A DNA stretch of 64,000 nt from Isoetes taiwanensis (GCA_021234155.1 JAJEKV010000141.1:1244356-1308355), one strand, 5' to 3'; shown: positions 32,847 to 45,510, counted from the stretch's first letter. The notes: generated from the letters alone by a model not told the origin. Made by a program: numbers and translations.

Positions 32847-33591
32847 ATGGCGCTAGGAAAAACGTATCGTATAGGTATGTTTATTTCTTTATTTTTATTT
32901 ATATGTTTATTAGCAAGTGCAAGTCATTTGGGGCTTTGAAAGCATACTATTACAATAGATGTCCCCTGTTGTTAGTGTCAATAACTCTCCTTTTTTATTT
33001 ATGATTAAAGTAAAAGTAAAAAAATTTCATTTGATTTATCGTATGAGATAAAGACTTAAGGATTAGGGTTTTCTCCTATTTCCCTGCAACTCAATGTGAG
33101 GCCGACATGCTATGCTTGGGTCCCCGATCCCTGTGCATATTGTGAAGCTATACATGGGCAGTGTCGGGTCGAAAGATATTCTGATTTACATGTGTACCAT
33201 GGCTGGCACATAAGGTGAGAGGTTCTGACTCAAACTTTGTTTTCAACTAAATACCATATAGATTTTATGGGATGTATTATGGGTTTACCTGTAAACTCTG
33301 GCAATGGTGACTGGTTCTAGTAAAATGTGGTACCAGCTCACATGCTTGAACTTCAAAAGTATCACTTTATTCGTATTACCAGTTGTTGAGTACAAGGTCC
33401 AAGGATGGGAAAACGTCTGTTGTAGGATGTCTGTATATTACTTGGATTATGATTCAGACGGATGCCCATACAGTTCTGATAGTGAAGCCATTCTTGAGGA
33501 GGAGTGGCTTGAAGCGGAATTCCAAGCTTGTCTTGAGGATACTAAGTCTGATAATGTACTTATGGATACTGGGAGGAACAAGTGTATTTAA
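32847..33591 (+). CDS. Small cysteine-containing protein of unknown function, three exons
   Basis: The model is exon 1 32847-32874, exon 2 33067-33214, exon 3 33426-33591, all with GT-AG boundaries (G|GTATGT, GATTAG|GG, AAG|GTGAGA, TTGTAG|G), total 342 nt, 113 residues. The middle holds CYAWVPDPCAYCEAIHGQC, a CX7CX2CX6C arrangement that could bind a metal, followed by RVERYSDLHVYHGWHIR. The C-terminus is acidic (DYDSDGCPYSSDSEAILEEE). I recognise no family. The ATG follows the word GCGAGCGCCTGCC, which also precedes the orphan exon at 9038. Another frame stays open to 33754 but cannot be joined by a plausible intron. Confidence 0.45.
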
Positions 33592-35453
33592 GCGTCCTTG
33601 TATTAACCATCAAAATAGTGATGCTCACAAGCAAAATTATGCGGGCAAGCAGAATCGTGATGCTGGAAAACAGACCAGCTCTAGCTTCAGAAATACAGTC
33701 CCAGATACACAAGAAGGGGACAATGAATGTGAACTCGAAGACTTCCAGGTCTAATCATGCTTTACATGTAGAATATCAATACATAAGAATGTGTGCTAGT
33801 CCCTATTCTACTTATACAGGAATAATAAACCTAGTTGGTTCATGTTCGATTAGTACATAAGTGGTGTTGCTTATATAGTCTGCATGCAATGCTTATTGAT
33901 CTGGTCATATAACAATTTAAATAGCAGTGTCTTTTTTCTTGATCCATTGATGCATATGATTGTGCATGGATCTTGGCACTGATACATAAAGTTCAGAACT
34001 GAGTTTTGGTATATCTCAGCTGTTTATTTGGTTTAACATTCATATTTTATTGCTTGGAATGACTTGGGGTAAAAAGGTGACAATAGGTGACCAGCAAAGT
34101 GCTGAGAAACCTAATGTATCTTTTGGCCCCTCACTCATTACCAAAATTTTGCTAATGTTGTGTTGGTTAGCTGCACGTACCAGTTTCTCTTCCTATTGTG
34201 ATTTTTTTTTGCTGTCAAGTTCATGTTCTGGCTATAATATGGATAATATCGATGGTGTTGCTTGCACACTCACTCGTTTGAAGCTTACAAAGGCCTTTTT
34301 GAAAGGAAAGATCCACTGGCCTGTACTCACTACTATTTTGGCGCAATTCTATGGTTAAATGGTGAATATGTATGATCTGCCATGTAGGCATGCTTTAATT
34401 TATATCAGGCCTCCATTTTGTTATGATGATTCTGCACAAACTACTATAATGACAGAATTTTTCATATTTGAATGGGTCAGCATCTTTTACTTAAATGATC
34501 CATGCTTTTCCATACAGTAGACTATTATGCTTCAATATTGACTGAATGCTAAATCTTGCCAGCGATAAATATGCTTGCGCAAGTGATAGAAGTGTCAGAT
34601 ATTTCTCCAGAATGGTCAGCGCAATATCTTCTATAACATGTTGAAGGAGATTTATAGCACAATCATACTGATTATGGAGGACACGCTTCAGAAAACTTGT
34701 TGTGATGTTAGAAATTATTGGTACTTGTATTAGTTGGATACCAAATACTCACTATCTCTTTCATTCTCATTACAACAGGCCATAAACTCATTATATGTAA
34801 GATATATACCTCTTGCAGGTATCTCCGTTATTTCTATTTCACAACTATCCCCTTGAGATATGTTATTTGTAGTCTCACCAAATCCATTAATGGTTTCGTA
34901 ATTGTCCCGTGTTCACTGAATGTCAAGGCCTTCATGAAATTTAGGCTGTCATAATACTGTAGAACGGAAGTCAATGTGCACTATTTGTAAAATTACACTA
35001 AGGACAAGTTCTCTGATAAGTCATACTCCATTAAGTACTAGAATATTTTATTGTGTACACAGTTTTGACACTGTCAGCACCCTCTACAAAGTCGGGATTC
35101 CCCATCCCAAAATAAATTAGATGCGTCAAGACACATCTCTATTTTTACAGTAGTTGTAAGATTCCCATCATATCCTTTATATAAAAGAGCACAATGGGTA
35201 AAGTACAAAAGGAACATTTACCAACAAACACAGCTTTTGCTGTTTATATCATGTATCTTTGATGGAGTCGACAAATCATATACGAATTTCCTTCAACAAT
35301 AAAATTCAACTTATACTCTTGACTTCACAATCTTATGTCAAGCTAAGCATCCCCAACAGGAAGGTGGCGTATCTAGTAGATATGAGTGTAGAAAGATAAC
35401 TTTAATCTTAAACTAAATGCTCGTGGCTTATCTCAATTGCCACGTTATGAGAG
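33592..35453. other. Non-coding interval between the small gene and PTOX
   Basis: No domain is recognised on either strand; the ORFs present (for example 34050-34358) are AT-rich and unsupported. A strong TATA-like TTTATATAAAAG is at 35176-35187, about 740 bases before the PTOX start codon and upstream of the foldback hairpin. Confidence 0.4.
35176..35187 (+). promoter_or_regulatory. Candidate TATA box upstream of PTOX
   Basis: TTTATATAAAAG is the best TATA match in the 1 kb ahead of PTOX. If it is the true promoter, the transcript would begin near 35215 and the 107-bp hairpin at 35454 would sit in a long 5' leader. This is positional inference only. Confidence 0.3.
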
Positions 35454-35560
35454 GGATAACACCCTGGAACGAGGGTGTTATGCCCTATTATAACAAACGA
35501 GGGCCGGAGGCCCGAGTTTGTTATAGTAGGGCATAACACCCGAGTTCTAGGGTGTTATCC
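35454..35560. repeat. 107-bp foldback with nested hairpins
   Basis: The two halves are reverse complements around a centre at 35507, with about 46 Watson-Crick pairs, two G-T pairs and five mismatches out of 53 positions. Each arm is itself a smaller hairpin (ATAACACCC, 8 bases, GGGTGTTAT), so the DNA or RNA can fold as one long rod or as a cross. It lies 358 bases upstream of the first PTOX ATG. It may be a foldback element or MITE, or a structured leader. Confidence 0.8.
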
Positions 35561-35832
35561 GCCTTAACAACCTGGGCCCCAGAGTTTTATAGTGGTTTTG
35601 TGGTGGTTTTATGGGGTTTTCATAACAAGCTAGGTGTTTATAGCATAACAAACTAGGTGTTTATGCACTTTTTAATGTGTTACTGGTAGGTAACACTTGC
35701 AACCAACGGTTGAGATTTAATCTTAGCCTTTAAACTTGAGGGCCAGGTTGTTAAGGTGCTCAAAAGTTTTTCAGCAAACCTTGGTTTTGTATTTAGCCTG
35801 ATATTACGCATGAAATCCAAGGGCAGTGATTA

Positions 35833-35861
35833 TGCCACATCATTTTTAGCATGATGTGGCA
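35833..35861. repeat. 11-bp perfect hairpin
   Basis: TGCCACATCAT, loop TTTTAGC, ATGATGTGGCA. It lies 57 bases before the first PTOX ATG. A sister hairpin with the same arms occurs at 58570-58598. Confidence 0.7.
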
Positions 35862-35917
35862 AAAAAGAATGCGCAGCTCAATGTCCAATCCCACGTGGAC
35901 CACGTGGCGAACAATGC

Positions 35918-38900
35918 ATGGGGCAACAGGACTCCCATTCTCATAGAATGGCTATGGCAACTCCGGCAGTCCTAGCTCCCGTGCATACCTCTATCATACA
36001 AAGGCCTTCTTCGCCATTTCAATATCCTCGTGGGTTTCGAAAGCGTTACAGAAAATCGCAGTTTTCTTTCCGAATACATCTGTCTCTGAGGAATGAAGAT
36101 GAGAACGTTGCCAAGCAGCTGGCCAGCGAAGAACCCAGCTTGTCAATTGCGACAGCTGTGTCTCAGGAGAGATCTACTTCTCCAGAATTGGAACTCGAGG
36201 TCCTATCAACCAGGCTTAGCAAGCCCAAGAGAATAGCTTTTGATTATGGATTCCAAGCAAAATTTCTTCGGAAAGGACCCACCGTGCCAAGGAATTTTTT
36301 CAGGCTTGCTTTCGAAAATTTTGGACGAGAATGGCGGGTATGGCTCTAAGTTAAGTTAATGTAATAGTGTGATCGCAAAAGGTAGCTCTAAAATCTGATA
36401 ATGTTCATTCTATTGCTGCCACGAGGCATTTGTTCCTGAACTTGAGTCGAGGTTTTTGGTTTTTGTGTTCTCCTTTATTTTGATTATAACATGAAGGTTA
36501 AGGATGCGATGCCTGTTTCTGATTTGTGACTCAGCTTTTAAATTGTTGGGTTGCAGGCCTTAAGGCGTAGCTATTTATTTGGCGAGATGCAAGACATCAA
36601 TTGTAAGATTTCTGTACCTACTATTTGATGAAGTAAGAAAGTGGCCTTGCAGCTGGATAATTGCTCAGTCGTAAATTGATTATAGTTTCTCTTGGGACAT
36701 CATACTTTTCATAGTTTCAACTACAGAGACCGGCCCGTTTGAGACAGCTGCTGCATATTCTGGTCGAGTAATAGTTCTTAGCCTAAGATGGCTTGACAAG
36801 ATTCTTCAGTTGTATGATGGATTGCCAGAGTTAAAACCAGAAAGTATGGTGAGTTCCACCTTTGTTTTAATTGAGGGCGAGAAACTCAGTAATAGAATAG
36901 GACAGGCTGTGAGGACAATCGTTGTAGTGTAAACCTGGAAGCTTGTGATTTTCTTTTTTTCTGCATTTTGATCTGCAGGAGCTTGATGAGGAGCAGGAGA
37001 AGTTGAAAAGAGCTTTAGACAGTTTGACGTTGAGCAATGAAAAAGTTTGGGAGAGGGAAAGGAATCGTCCTCCAATAGAGGCTCCATGGTGGATCCTTGG
37101 GCCGTATTACCTTTTATGTTTGGTACGTTTTTTTGAGCCGAGAATTTTTAGCATATAAAGTAATATATGCAAGCTTTAAGTGCTGTAATCAGGGTTCATT
37201 GATACTGATTATGGCACTTTTATCCTCAATAAACTATGTTAGCCTATCTTTAATGCTGTATCATTTGCTTAGCTGACCTTTGAAGTGTCCAGAAATATTG
37301 ATATATTTCATTTATCCGCTGCACTTTTCATGCAGCTTTGCTTCTATTGCAGCCTTTAGTATCGATAGAGTTGAGAGGCCAACAATTCACATTTTGTGAC
37401 TGAAATTGGGAGTGGACATTAAGTTTTGACTTTGAACATTACTGTCCTGCCTCAGGTTTTGCAACTCCTCTAATCCTTAGTATCTGACACATGGGAACTC
37501 TAATATGTGAGAAAACATCTTCACCGCCCTAGTGCCAATTCTTACATTATCAGGAGGATGCATAGCGAAATAGCATGTTATGTATTCTGGGACGAGACAA
37601 GATGTCAGAATGTTTTCTGCCAGTTGATGGCCATGGTTTAAGATGACTCTAAGTAAGTTGCACAGATTTGGTGCCTCCAAAAATGGTGAGCTTTTTCAGT
37701 CTGTCTCAACTTCACTTTTGGTGAGCTTGTTCAGACGAAGTGGTGTCACCTTTGCTCAGTTGCTGGCCCGATCATGTCCACAAATTCTTAGACCTTTGCA
37801 AAGCAGGTCAATCATCCCATGTGATTGAGCAGAGGTTTATCTATATATTTCGAAATGAATCCAAACATGGTCATAAATTCTTTATTCAAGTATTATGCAC
37901 ATAAATTATGAAAACTATACAAGGATTTGATTCGAGCATTTGACTTAAAATCTTTAATAATCAGCTTAGGTCCTACGTCTGGGAAAGAATGTCGTAGGTT
38001 CAAATCCTACAGACATGTGAGAAGCAGCCTATGAGCAAATAGGTCTGAATCTGCTTGGAGGATATGGACAGTAGATAAAGCACTACAGTCTTGGCCATTA
38101 AAAAAATTTGCTTAATGCCAAATTATGAACAGTATAATGTTAAGTTTGAGTTAAGTGTTTGTATTGACAAACTAACATGCATTTTCCCTCAGATGTTGGA
38201 TGTGATTTTTGACAATAGGCCAATTCAGCGGTTTTGGTTCCTCGAAACGGTTGCCCGAATGCCATATTTTTCGTATCTTGCTTTTAGTTGGTCTCTACTT
38301 AGTTCATTTGCATCAAAAAGCACTTATTCCTTGACATGCTACCATTAAAGATATATCTCTATGCTCCACCTATACGAGACTTTGGGCTGGTGAGCATAAT
38401 TACTTTTCAACTGTAACTTTGCATATGGTTTGGGGTGTTGACAGTATTCAATATTGCTAAATATTATGCAGGTGGCGTGTTGAAGAAGTTCGTAAAGTTC
38501 ACTTTGCTGAGGTATGCACTGTTTTCTAAATAGGATCATGGCTATCCTTTTCTGAGCATATGTCTACAGCTCTCTGGTTCGTAAAAAGCATTATAACATG
38601 CTTGAGCATGTTAATCTTCTTAGTAGGAATCATTATAGCGTGCTTGAGCAACATATGCTGACATTGCTTAGCAGCTTAGTTGGGAATGGTGCAACAGTGC
38701 CTTCACTAAGATAACTCCACCTCAACATGTAGTCTCGTTTCTCCTCTTGGAATGTCAACAAGATGTTCAGGACTGAAAGGCCACTTGAATGATAGGTCAT
38801 TCAGCAATGATTATTACTTCCTCTTATGAAATGCAGGGAAGATCATTAGCAGGATTACATGATTACTAGGTGTAGCAAAGGAGGAAAAACATTTAGGAAC

Positions 38901-41004
38901 TTCCTGCTTCGTCAATGGTTAAATGTCAGTAGAAGGTTGCCCATGGGAAAAGCAGGCTTGGTTGAAGGAGAAAATATTAGTTAGAAGGCTGCTTGCTATT
39001 TTATGTATTAGAGGATGTGGCAGCAATGGCTATATCATGGTTGCTTGCCATAGAATGATTTCTGCCATTCATCTTATAAAAATCTCTCTGACATACAGTA
39101 TAACCTGCCTCATGCCAAGAGTCTTATCTCTGTCATGTAGTAAATATTTTAGCCCCGTATCAAAAATACCTTACAAGCATGTATTCACTTGTTTCACGTA
39201 TCCAATGCTTGATTAGCCAATTACAAGTAACAATGGATGTTAAGATTAAGGTCTGGGTTTATTAATATGTAGGTTGTTCAAAATACATTTTTGTTTGATC
39301 TTAGTGATGTTTTGGCATCACTGTTATGGTAGGAATGGAATGAACTGCATCATCTTAAAATCATGGAGTCTCTTGGAGGAGATTTGCAGTGGGGTGACCG
39401 TTTCTTTGCTCAACATGCAGCATTTCTTTACTACTGGGTAAACTTCTACAGTAGTTGAATTTTTCTCAGATTGCTTTTGTTTTGGCTCTTGGCTGTTGAT
39501 TGTTAGCAGTTCCCATCTTTTCCAGCAAAATGTTGTCACTCATATCTGATGTCGCATGTTTTGGATTGCCAACTTGCCTAAAGGAAGTAGAAATGACTGC
39601 AGAACGTTGCTAAGAGGGCAGAAAATGACTAAGTCTTGTACGGAGAGTTAGGACTGCGCAGTGGCATTGTAGTATTAAATCATTTTTCATTTTTGCTTCT
39701 TTAGTCTGACAGTTGTGTTCTCATGTAAAATATTTCACTTCTGAAGTCTACAGTAGTTGTCTTCTCATGTAAAATAATAAAGTAGAATAATAAACTCTGT
39801 TTCATGGTCATACTTTGGGTGGTCTATTGTGAAGTGATTATATAAAATCTGATTCTTGCAGGTACTCAACCTTATGTTTATTATCTCACCTAAAGTGGCC
39901 TACAATTTCTCAGAACTTATAGAGATGCATGCAGGTACCTAGATTTAGGTGGACATGAGATTTATTTGACTGTCTTTTTGTTTTCTCTATATTATGGAAG
40001 CAATACTTGTGGGAGATACGGAGTTCTGGATTCTGGTAGATTGGAAAATAATTCTCTGCTCATTATGTACTTCCCTATTTTTTATTTCCTGGTCCAATAA
40101 GACGATCATTGCTTCAGTACAATATATAGATATACATTTTCTTACAAAATCCGTTAATGATTTCTGCGAAATGGGAAGTCTTGTTAACTGTGCAGTGGAT
40201 ACCTATGGCCAATTTGTTGATGAAAATGAAGAGCTTCTGAAGAAGCTTCCTCCATCTCCAGTAGCTGTTGCATATTATGAGAGCGAAGACTTGTATATGT
40301 ATGACACTATTGAATCTGCTGCTTCTGTGTTATGTCTTCAGGGAGCATTCTTTTCTCATTATCATCAGATATTATGCATTACTAGGTTTGACGAGTTTCA
40401 GACTAGCAGAGTTCCAGAGACTCGGCGGCCCAAAGTGGATTCTCTTTATGATGTCTTTTCGGCAATTCGTGTAAGTTCTCTTTGCTTTTTGTGAAGAACG
40501 TTACTGAGGAAATTAAAATAAAGGAAGATTGTATAAGCATTTAGATTTGCCTGTGATCTTGAATGAAAATAGACCTATGTATTGTCTTTCTTCTCATTTA
40601 ACAAAACTAAACTAGAACTAGAAATTGCAACACATTATAAAGGGTAGAAGGTCAATTTTGCCTGGTAGAAGATAAAATGGAGGACCAAGTTGGCCATGAA
40701 TTTCAGTTGGTAGTCATGGTTCTTTTTCAGCCATGGGGTTGGCTAGATTGCCTACAGTTATATCAATGGATTACAAAGAAGGCTGAGGACAGAGTCTCAT
40801 GGGTCCTTTTTTGTTCTTATATTTAGAGATGTGATTTTGGAGATTGGCCACAGCATGCAGAAGTTTTATGTGTTACTCAAAGCATTGATTTTAACTGCTC
40901 TGCTTTTTATTATGCAGGATGATGAGGGTGAACATGTGAAGACAATGGCTGCTTGCCAAAAAATTGATAATGTGGTTATAAGCCCCCATAAGAAAAAAAA
41001 CTGA
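35918..41004 (+). CDS. PTOX: Plastid terminal oxidase (alternative-oxidase family), 12 exons
   Basis: A diiron plastoquinol oxidase of the thylakoid that passes electrons from plastoquinol to oxygen, supporting carotenoid desaturation and chlororespiration. Exons: 35918-36337, 36557-36613, 36729-36848, 36979-37122, 38193-38272, 38351-38389, 38472-38511, 39333-39437, 39862-39934, 40196-40298, 40386-40470, 40918-41004, together 1353 nt (450 residues) in frame. Six iron ligands are readable: Glu in [13 protein letters not shown], Glu and His in [10 protein letters not shown], Glu in [13 protein letters not shown], Glu and His in [18 protein letters not shown] and [14 protein letters not shown] are family hallmarks. 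The N-terminus is Ser/Arg-rich like a transit peptide; the second ATG (35948, MAMATPAVL) may be the real start. [20 protein letters not shown] resembles the green-algal PTOX type. The exon 2 limits are the weakest part. Confidence 0.9.
37994..38010 (+). other. tRNA T-arm-like word in PTOX intron 4
   Basis: GTAGGTTCAAATCCTAC is a perfect 5-bp stem with a 7-nt loop like a tRNA T arm and Pol III B box. No matching acceptor stem or A box is found at tRNA spacing, so it may be a SINE remnant. Confidence 0.25.
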
Positions 41005-42139
41005 AGTGCTGATATGAATGATGCAATAAGCTAAGACTGAATCTGGCATACTTAATTATTTAAAATACAAAAATGATTTGAATAAGGGACGTGCAATATT
41101 GCATGGATATACCAACAAAGACTAAATGCATAGCATAGCAACATAGTCAGACTTTGGAAGCATTTTCCTAGAGTTTATCCAGTTGCAATTGCTCCATGTT
41201 AGCAACAAAAAAATTGTGTTGGAATATATGATTACTGTCCATTACAAGTATACTTCACTTAACTTGGTGGTGTGGTGTATTCGTCTTGCCGTCGGTGGTG
41301 CCATGTTGGTGATAGACTTAGGATGATGTCACATTGCTGATGTGTCATTGCATGCTTATGTGTCTGCACACTTGTTGTCGATACAACAGTCACACATAAG
41401 CCATAGTAGGTGTCCAGGTTCTGTCCACTTTTCATGTTCACTATTGTAGTAAGGCTTGCATAGATTGCAATGGATTTGGATTGGATTTATATGTGATGGG
41501 CCTGCCGGGTTAGCCCTCCAGGTAATCTGAGATCCCATCAAGGCTTGCATGAACACTAATAACAAGTTTGTATATATGAGTTGGATAATGTAATGCTTGC
41601 ATGAACACTAATAACAAGTTTGTATGCCAAACTCAAGGTAAAAATTGAATCTTTAATCCAAACCATATCCAATAACATTTGTGACCTCTCCTCTCAACGA
41701 TGTAATATCATGCTTTATACCTTGACAATACTTTACGCTCTAAGAATCCACATGTTAAGTTTTATAAAACAATAACAAGGTCTTGCTAAAGGCTTACAAA
41801 TATCTCCCAGACTTCTAACTCAGTTGAAGCTTACTACTCGACACTCCTTCAAGCCTCATGTTTGTCTGCTTACACCACGAACATGTGGGGTTAGTCATAA
41901 AGACTAAGTGGAGGTTTAAGGGTGCTACATCATACACAAGCATCATACATCGAACAATACAACCATGAGAACCATCCTCATATAGAACAACTTACCGCAA
42001 GAGAGTCCCACTGTGCAAAACTCACATGTTCTCAGTATTCCACATCAATTATATGCTCAGTGGAGAGACAAATATTGCATCATGAGAATATAATACTAAA
42101 GCATTACAAATGCATCCAAATATGATACTTCTACATGTC
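41005..42139. other. Non-coding flank, possible LTR fragment from 41681
   Basis: Downstream of PTOX. At 41541-41630 a 34-base phrase beginning GCTTGCATGAACACTAATAA is repeated once at a 52-base period. From 41681 the sequence starts TGTGACCTCTCC, similar to the TGTGAC ends of the gypsy 2-family LTRs, and may be the LTR of the gypsy 3 element into which the 9.2-kb transposon inserted. The matching 3' LTR is not in the window. Confidence 0.3.
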
Positions 42140-42143
42140 ATAA

Positions 42144-42165
42144 GGGTAAAAGCATGAAAGGGTGT
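42144..42165 (+). repeat. Left terminal inverted repeat of the 9.2-kb transposon
   Basis: Begins GGGTAAAAGCATGAAAG and pairs in inverted orientation with 51292-51313, one mismatch in 22. The flanking ATAA matches the other side. Confidence 0.75.
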
Positions 42166-42419
42166 ACGTACATCGTACTGAATTGAAAGACGAATTTGTG
42201 TTTTTTTGGGGTACATTTTAGATGTAACCGAACCACCGAACCAGTTCGAATGGATCCGTCCCTCCCTTTCCGAAATTCCCCCCTTTCACAGGACGAACAC
42301 CGAACGAATTCCAGAAGCAAACACATGCCAATTGAATCTACAAGAAATACAAATCAATTTCAATCTGTTGGTGGAGGGTGAGAATTCCAATGGAAGTGAT
42401 GGTTCTAAAAGCCAAAGTA

Positions 42420-45400
42420 TGCCGACATTGGCGGTGTTATGCCACAAAACAAATAAAGCGGCGTGTTGATGGTCGGTGGATTGCATCCTCGATTCTGGCG
42501 GCAAAGCGCCGTCGAATCAAAGATTAGTTTTTTGTGCTCGTTTGTTGCAAGATGACGGGCTTTTTTCTTTTTTGAACACAGAATTGGAAATCCTTACGAA
42601 GTTATTGTTATGAAATCAATGATGAAACTTGAAAGATGGGCTTCAAGAAGTAAAGTCCGCTAATAGCAAAGATAAATTGGCTGCAAAACATTCAGCATTA
42701 TCAATGATTGTTGGAAAAAAAGGAGATATAAACAAGAATGTTTCTTCAAAATTGCTAAAGATACTGACCAAGAAATTTATCCAAAGGCTGCGACAAGAAG
42801 GAAGATAATGTCATTAAGTGGAGCAAATGTATGGGCTTTGGCGGGGAAGGATGCCAAGATCAAATAGAATCGATGATTCAATCAAATGTCGGGTTAAAGT
42901 GAATTTTGGCTTGACAATACCAAAGTTTCACCAAAGGTTAGAGATGTCATGAAGAGGAGAACACAAGCAATACAATACCTTGATATCTCACGGGTTTGCT
43001 CTTGTAATTGAATCAATTCAGTTTTGGAGATTATGTTTTCTTCCAAAATTCTTTCATGACTTTCTTACGTACATTCTAGTTACGTTTAAAGTGACACGTT
43101 AATGAATACACATGGTTTTCATGAAATGTATTGCATTTTACATTGTTTACATTTTACATTGTTTACATAGTAGCGAGAAATCTTGCGATGATGTGCTATT
43201 AGGTACTTTTTAGATGTACATCCATTAACACTTACATATCCATGCAAATTTGCATTTACATGTACTTGAATATCAAAATTACATCATTTTACATTTTAGT
43301 GTACTTTCGGGGTAATGAAGCCAAACAAATCATACATATGTACATTAGTTGTACTAATATTGTAACATTAATGTGATGTACTAATATTGGAACATTAATT
43401 AGATGTACATTAGATGTACATCTTTGGATGTACATTGGATGTCTGATAACGGTCGATTAGGCTGTTGGTACGTACATTAGATGTACCGATGTACATTAGA
43501 TGTACATTAGATGTACGATAACAGATCGATTGGGCTTGTTGGATGGACATTTTATGTACATAGAACATACATTAACTATACAATAGTATAGTTCAATACT
43601 CTTTGGCATCCGTTTTGCCGACATCATTTTGCTAACATGGTCTTTAATGCTTTTGTTATTGCGGTCGGGCTTTATCAGCGGTTTGTATATCGAGAATCGA
43701 TACCAAAATTAAGCCGACAGTTGAAAGTATCAAAACCTGATTGCATAAGGAAATTGAAGGAGAGAAACACATGTTGTTGTGTCAAACATGAGCAAGCGGT
43801 CTGTCTGAAAAGGCCTTCAATGATATGAGGAGATCCCTACATGTTAATTGCACTTGCACGCTGCGATTAATACGTGCATCGGCAAAACAATGGAGTATGT
43901 CAAGCAAACAAGAAGGCTTTTGATAATGTTAGTATCTTGTGGAGGTCAACGGTTTGCGTGAAATATGTGACGGATGAATGGCATAAACTAAAATGCATCA
44001 AAGGTGAATGTGATGAATGTGGAGTGAAGAAATTAGACATCGGGTCCAAGCGAGGAAGATGGAATTGAATGTGGGCGGCAAATATATGCATATGTCAATG
44101 AGCCATCTAAAAAGGTACATCGAAGGCTTAGATTAGTTGATCAGAATGACAAAGCATCTGTTTTGTTAAAGAACATGAAAAATCAGCTTGCTAAGTTTCT
44201 GTGATCATAACTTTACGTTACAATTGGCCGAGCAAAACAGGTTTAAAAGATGTGTTGAGAAACTCAGGATAATAGTGTGTTGTCATTTGTTGACTTTCTG
44301 AGAGAACTACACATTGAAGCCGAGGGAGGACGGAAGTGCAATCAGAGCATTGGAATCTGATCAAATTAGTATTTTGGTCCATATTTCAATGATGAAAATA
44401 GAAGGTAAGCTTAAAAAAGCGATTGCATTTCTATGTTTTGAGGATGGCGAGGAAGCATGGCACTCATTTTGTGCAACATGGTTTTAAATTACATTTGGGG
44501 TGGCTTAAGAATAATGGAGGTGGACACATAAACCTTCATTATGTGTGTGGTCGGATGGTTGTGCATCTCAATTCAAATCTGCGGGCATGGTATGGAATCT
44601 GTAGATACCATGTTGAAAATAAAATTCGAAGTGATATGGAATTTCTTTGGATCGGCCATGGGAAAGGCACACATGATGGCGAGGCTGGTATAGCAAAGTT
44701 GTGGCTTGAGAGCGGCAGAGAAAACAAAATGGCATGCCGGTGGCAGTCGCGAAGCGGCTTATGCGGTTTTAAGGGCCAAGGAATCGGATTGTGAAAGGGT
44801 GTTTTGGGAGGTTGGAAAAGCGGATGTGTGAGCAGGCGACAAGCATTCAATTTGCAAGACTTTACACGGTATTTTCGGCCGGATACATTACGTGTCAACT
44901 ATAAACCCAGTAGATCCAACAAAGTTGCTATCGCGAGACCACTCTCGTGCTTTTGTGATGCTTGCATGAACTTGAGTTGGTTGAATTGTGAGAACATTAA
45001 ACATTGTGGAGAATGGTCTCTAAAAAGTTTGGAGCCCACAGATCATATTGCCTCTCGTGTTGAAATTTGAAAATGATGTGGATGTTTTGTATGAGGAGGA
45101 AGGGGCAATTTGGTTTAGATGACAACTGTAGGCTGTTTTGAGATGTATTTGTGTCTTTTGCGACACCGGACAATGTGGAAGGTGTTTCATACTATGTTCT
45201 CATGTGCACCAGGGAAAAGCATGCATTGGAAGAAGATTCAATTGATGACTATGGAAATGAATACTCTGCTGGCACTAGTGTCATTGAAGGACAATATTAT
45301 GAACTAATCCCAGGCTGCCACAATAAGTATAAACTGCTTCCTACTAAGAATGTTTTGGTACATGCGAGAATCTGTGATTGGGGTTTGAATCCCATTCAAG

Positions 45401-45510
45401 AAAGTAAAAACAAAAAGCTGAAGGGGGCAAGCCTGACATTTCACTTGCCGGATGAAGTCCATGAGACATTGTTATCACAACTTCCGACAATTGTAGATGA
45501 CATGGACTAA
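42420..45510 (+). pseudogene. DDE-like transposase of the 9.2-kb transposon, frameshifted
   Basis: Read across frames, the left gene shows: a basic N-terminal segment (RRVDGRWIASSILAAKRRR) at about 42460; a Cys/His block THVVVSNMSK/TCCCVKHEQAVCLK near 43780; WHKLKCIKGECDECGVKKLD at 43980-44040; a first acidic motif SFVDFLRELHIEAEGG near 44290; the central motif VWSDGCASQFKSA near 44555; and FLWIGHGKGTHDGEAGIAK near 44650. Then RPLSCFCDACMNL with CENIKHCGEW near 44940 and a C-terminal ORF at 45151-45510 (EGVSYYVLMCTREKHALEED, GTSVIEGQYYELIPGC). The Asp-Asp-Glu order and the Cys-rich tail fit an RNase H-fold transposase. I count at least five frame breaks, some of which may be introns. Confidence 0.6.
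43380..43570. repeat. GTACAT-type short repeats, left cluster
   Basis: Repeated TTAGATGTACATTAGATGTAC and variants, many containing the palindrome AGATGTACATCT. Similar clusters lie at 45600-45660 and 49370-49510 within the same transposon. Confidence 0.65.

Noticed and set aside
33383-33754. Alternative 123-codon ORF overlapping the small three-exon gene
   Set aside because: It starts at TTG, crosses a good acceptor, and its C-terminal half cannot be joined to the Cys-motif exon by an intron of plausible length.
37920-38020. tRNA gene in PTOX intron 4
   Set aside because: Only the T arm fits. No acceptor stem, D arm or anticodon arm can be drawn at the right spacing.
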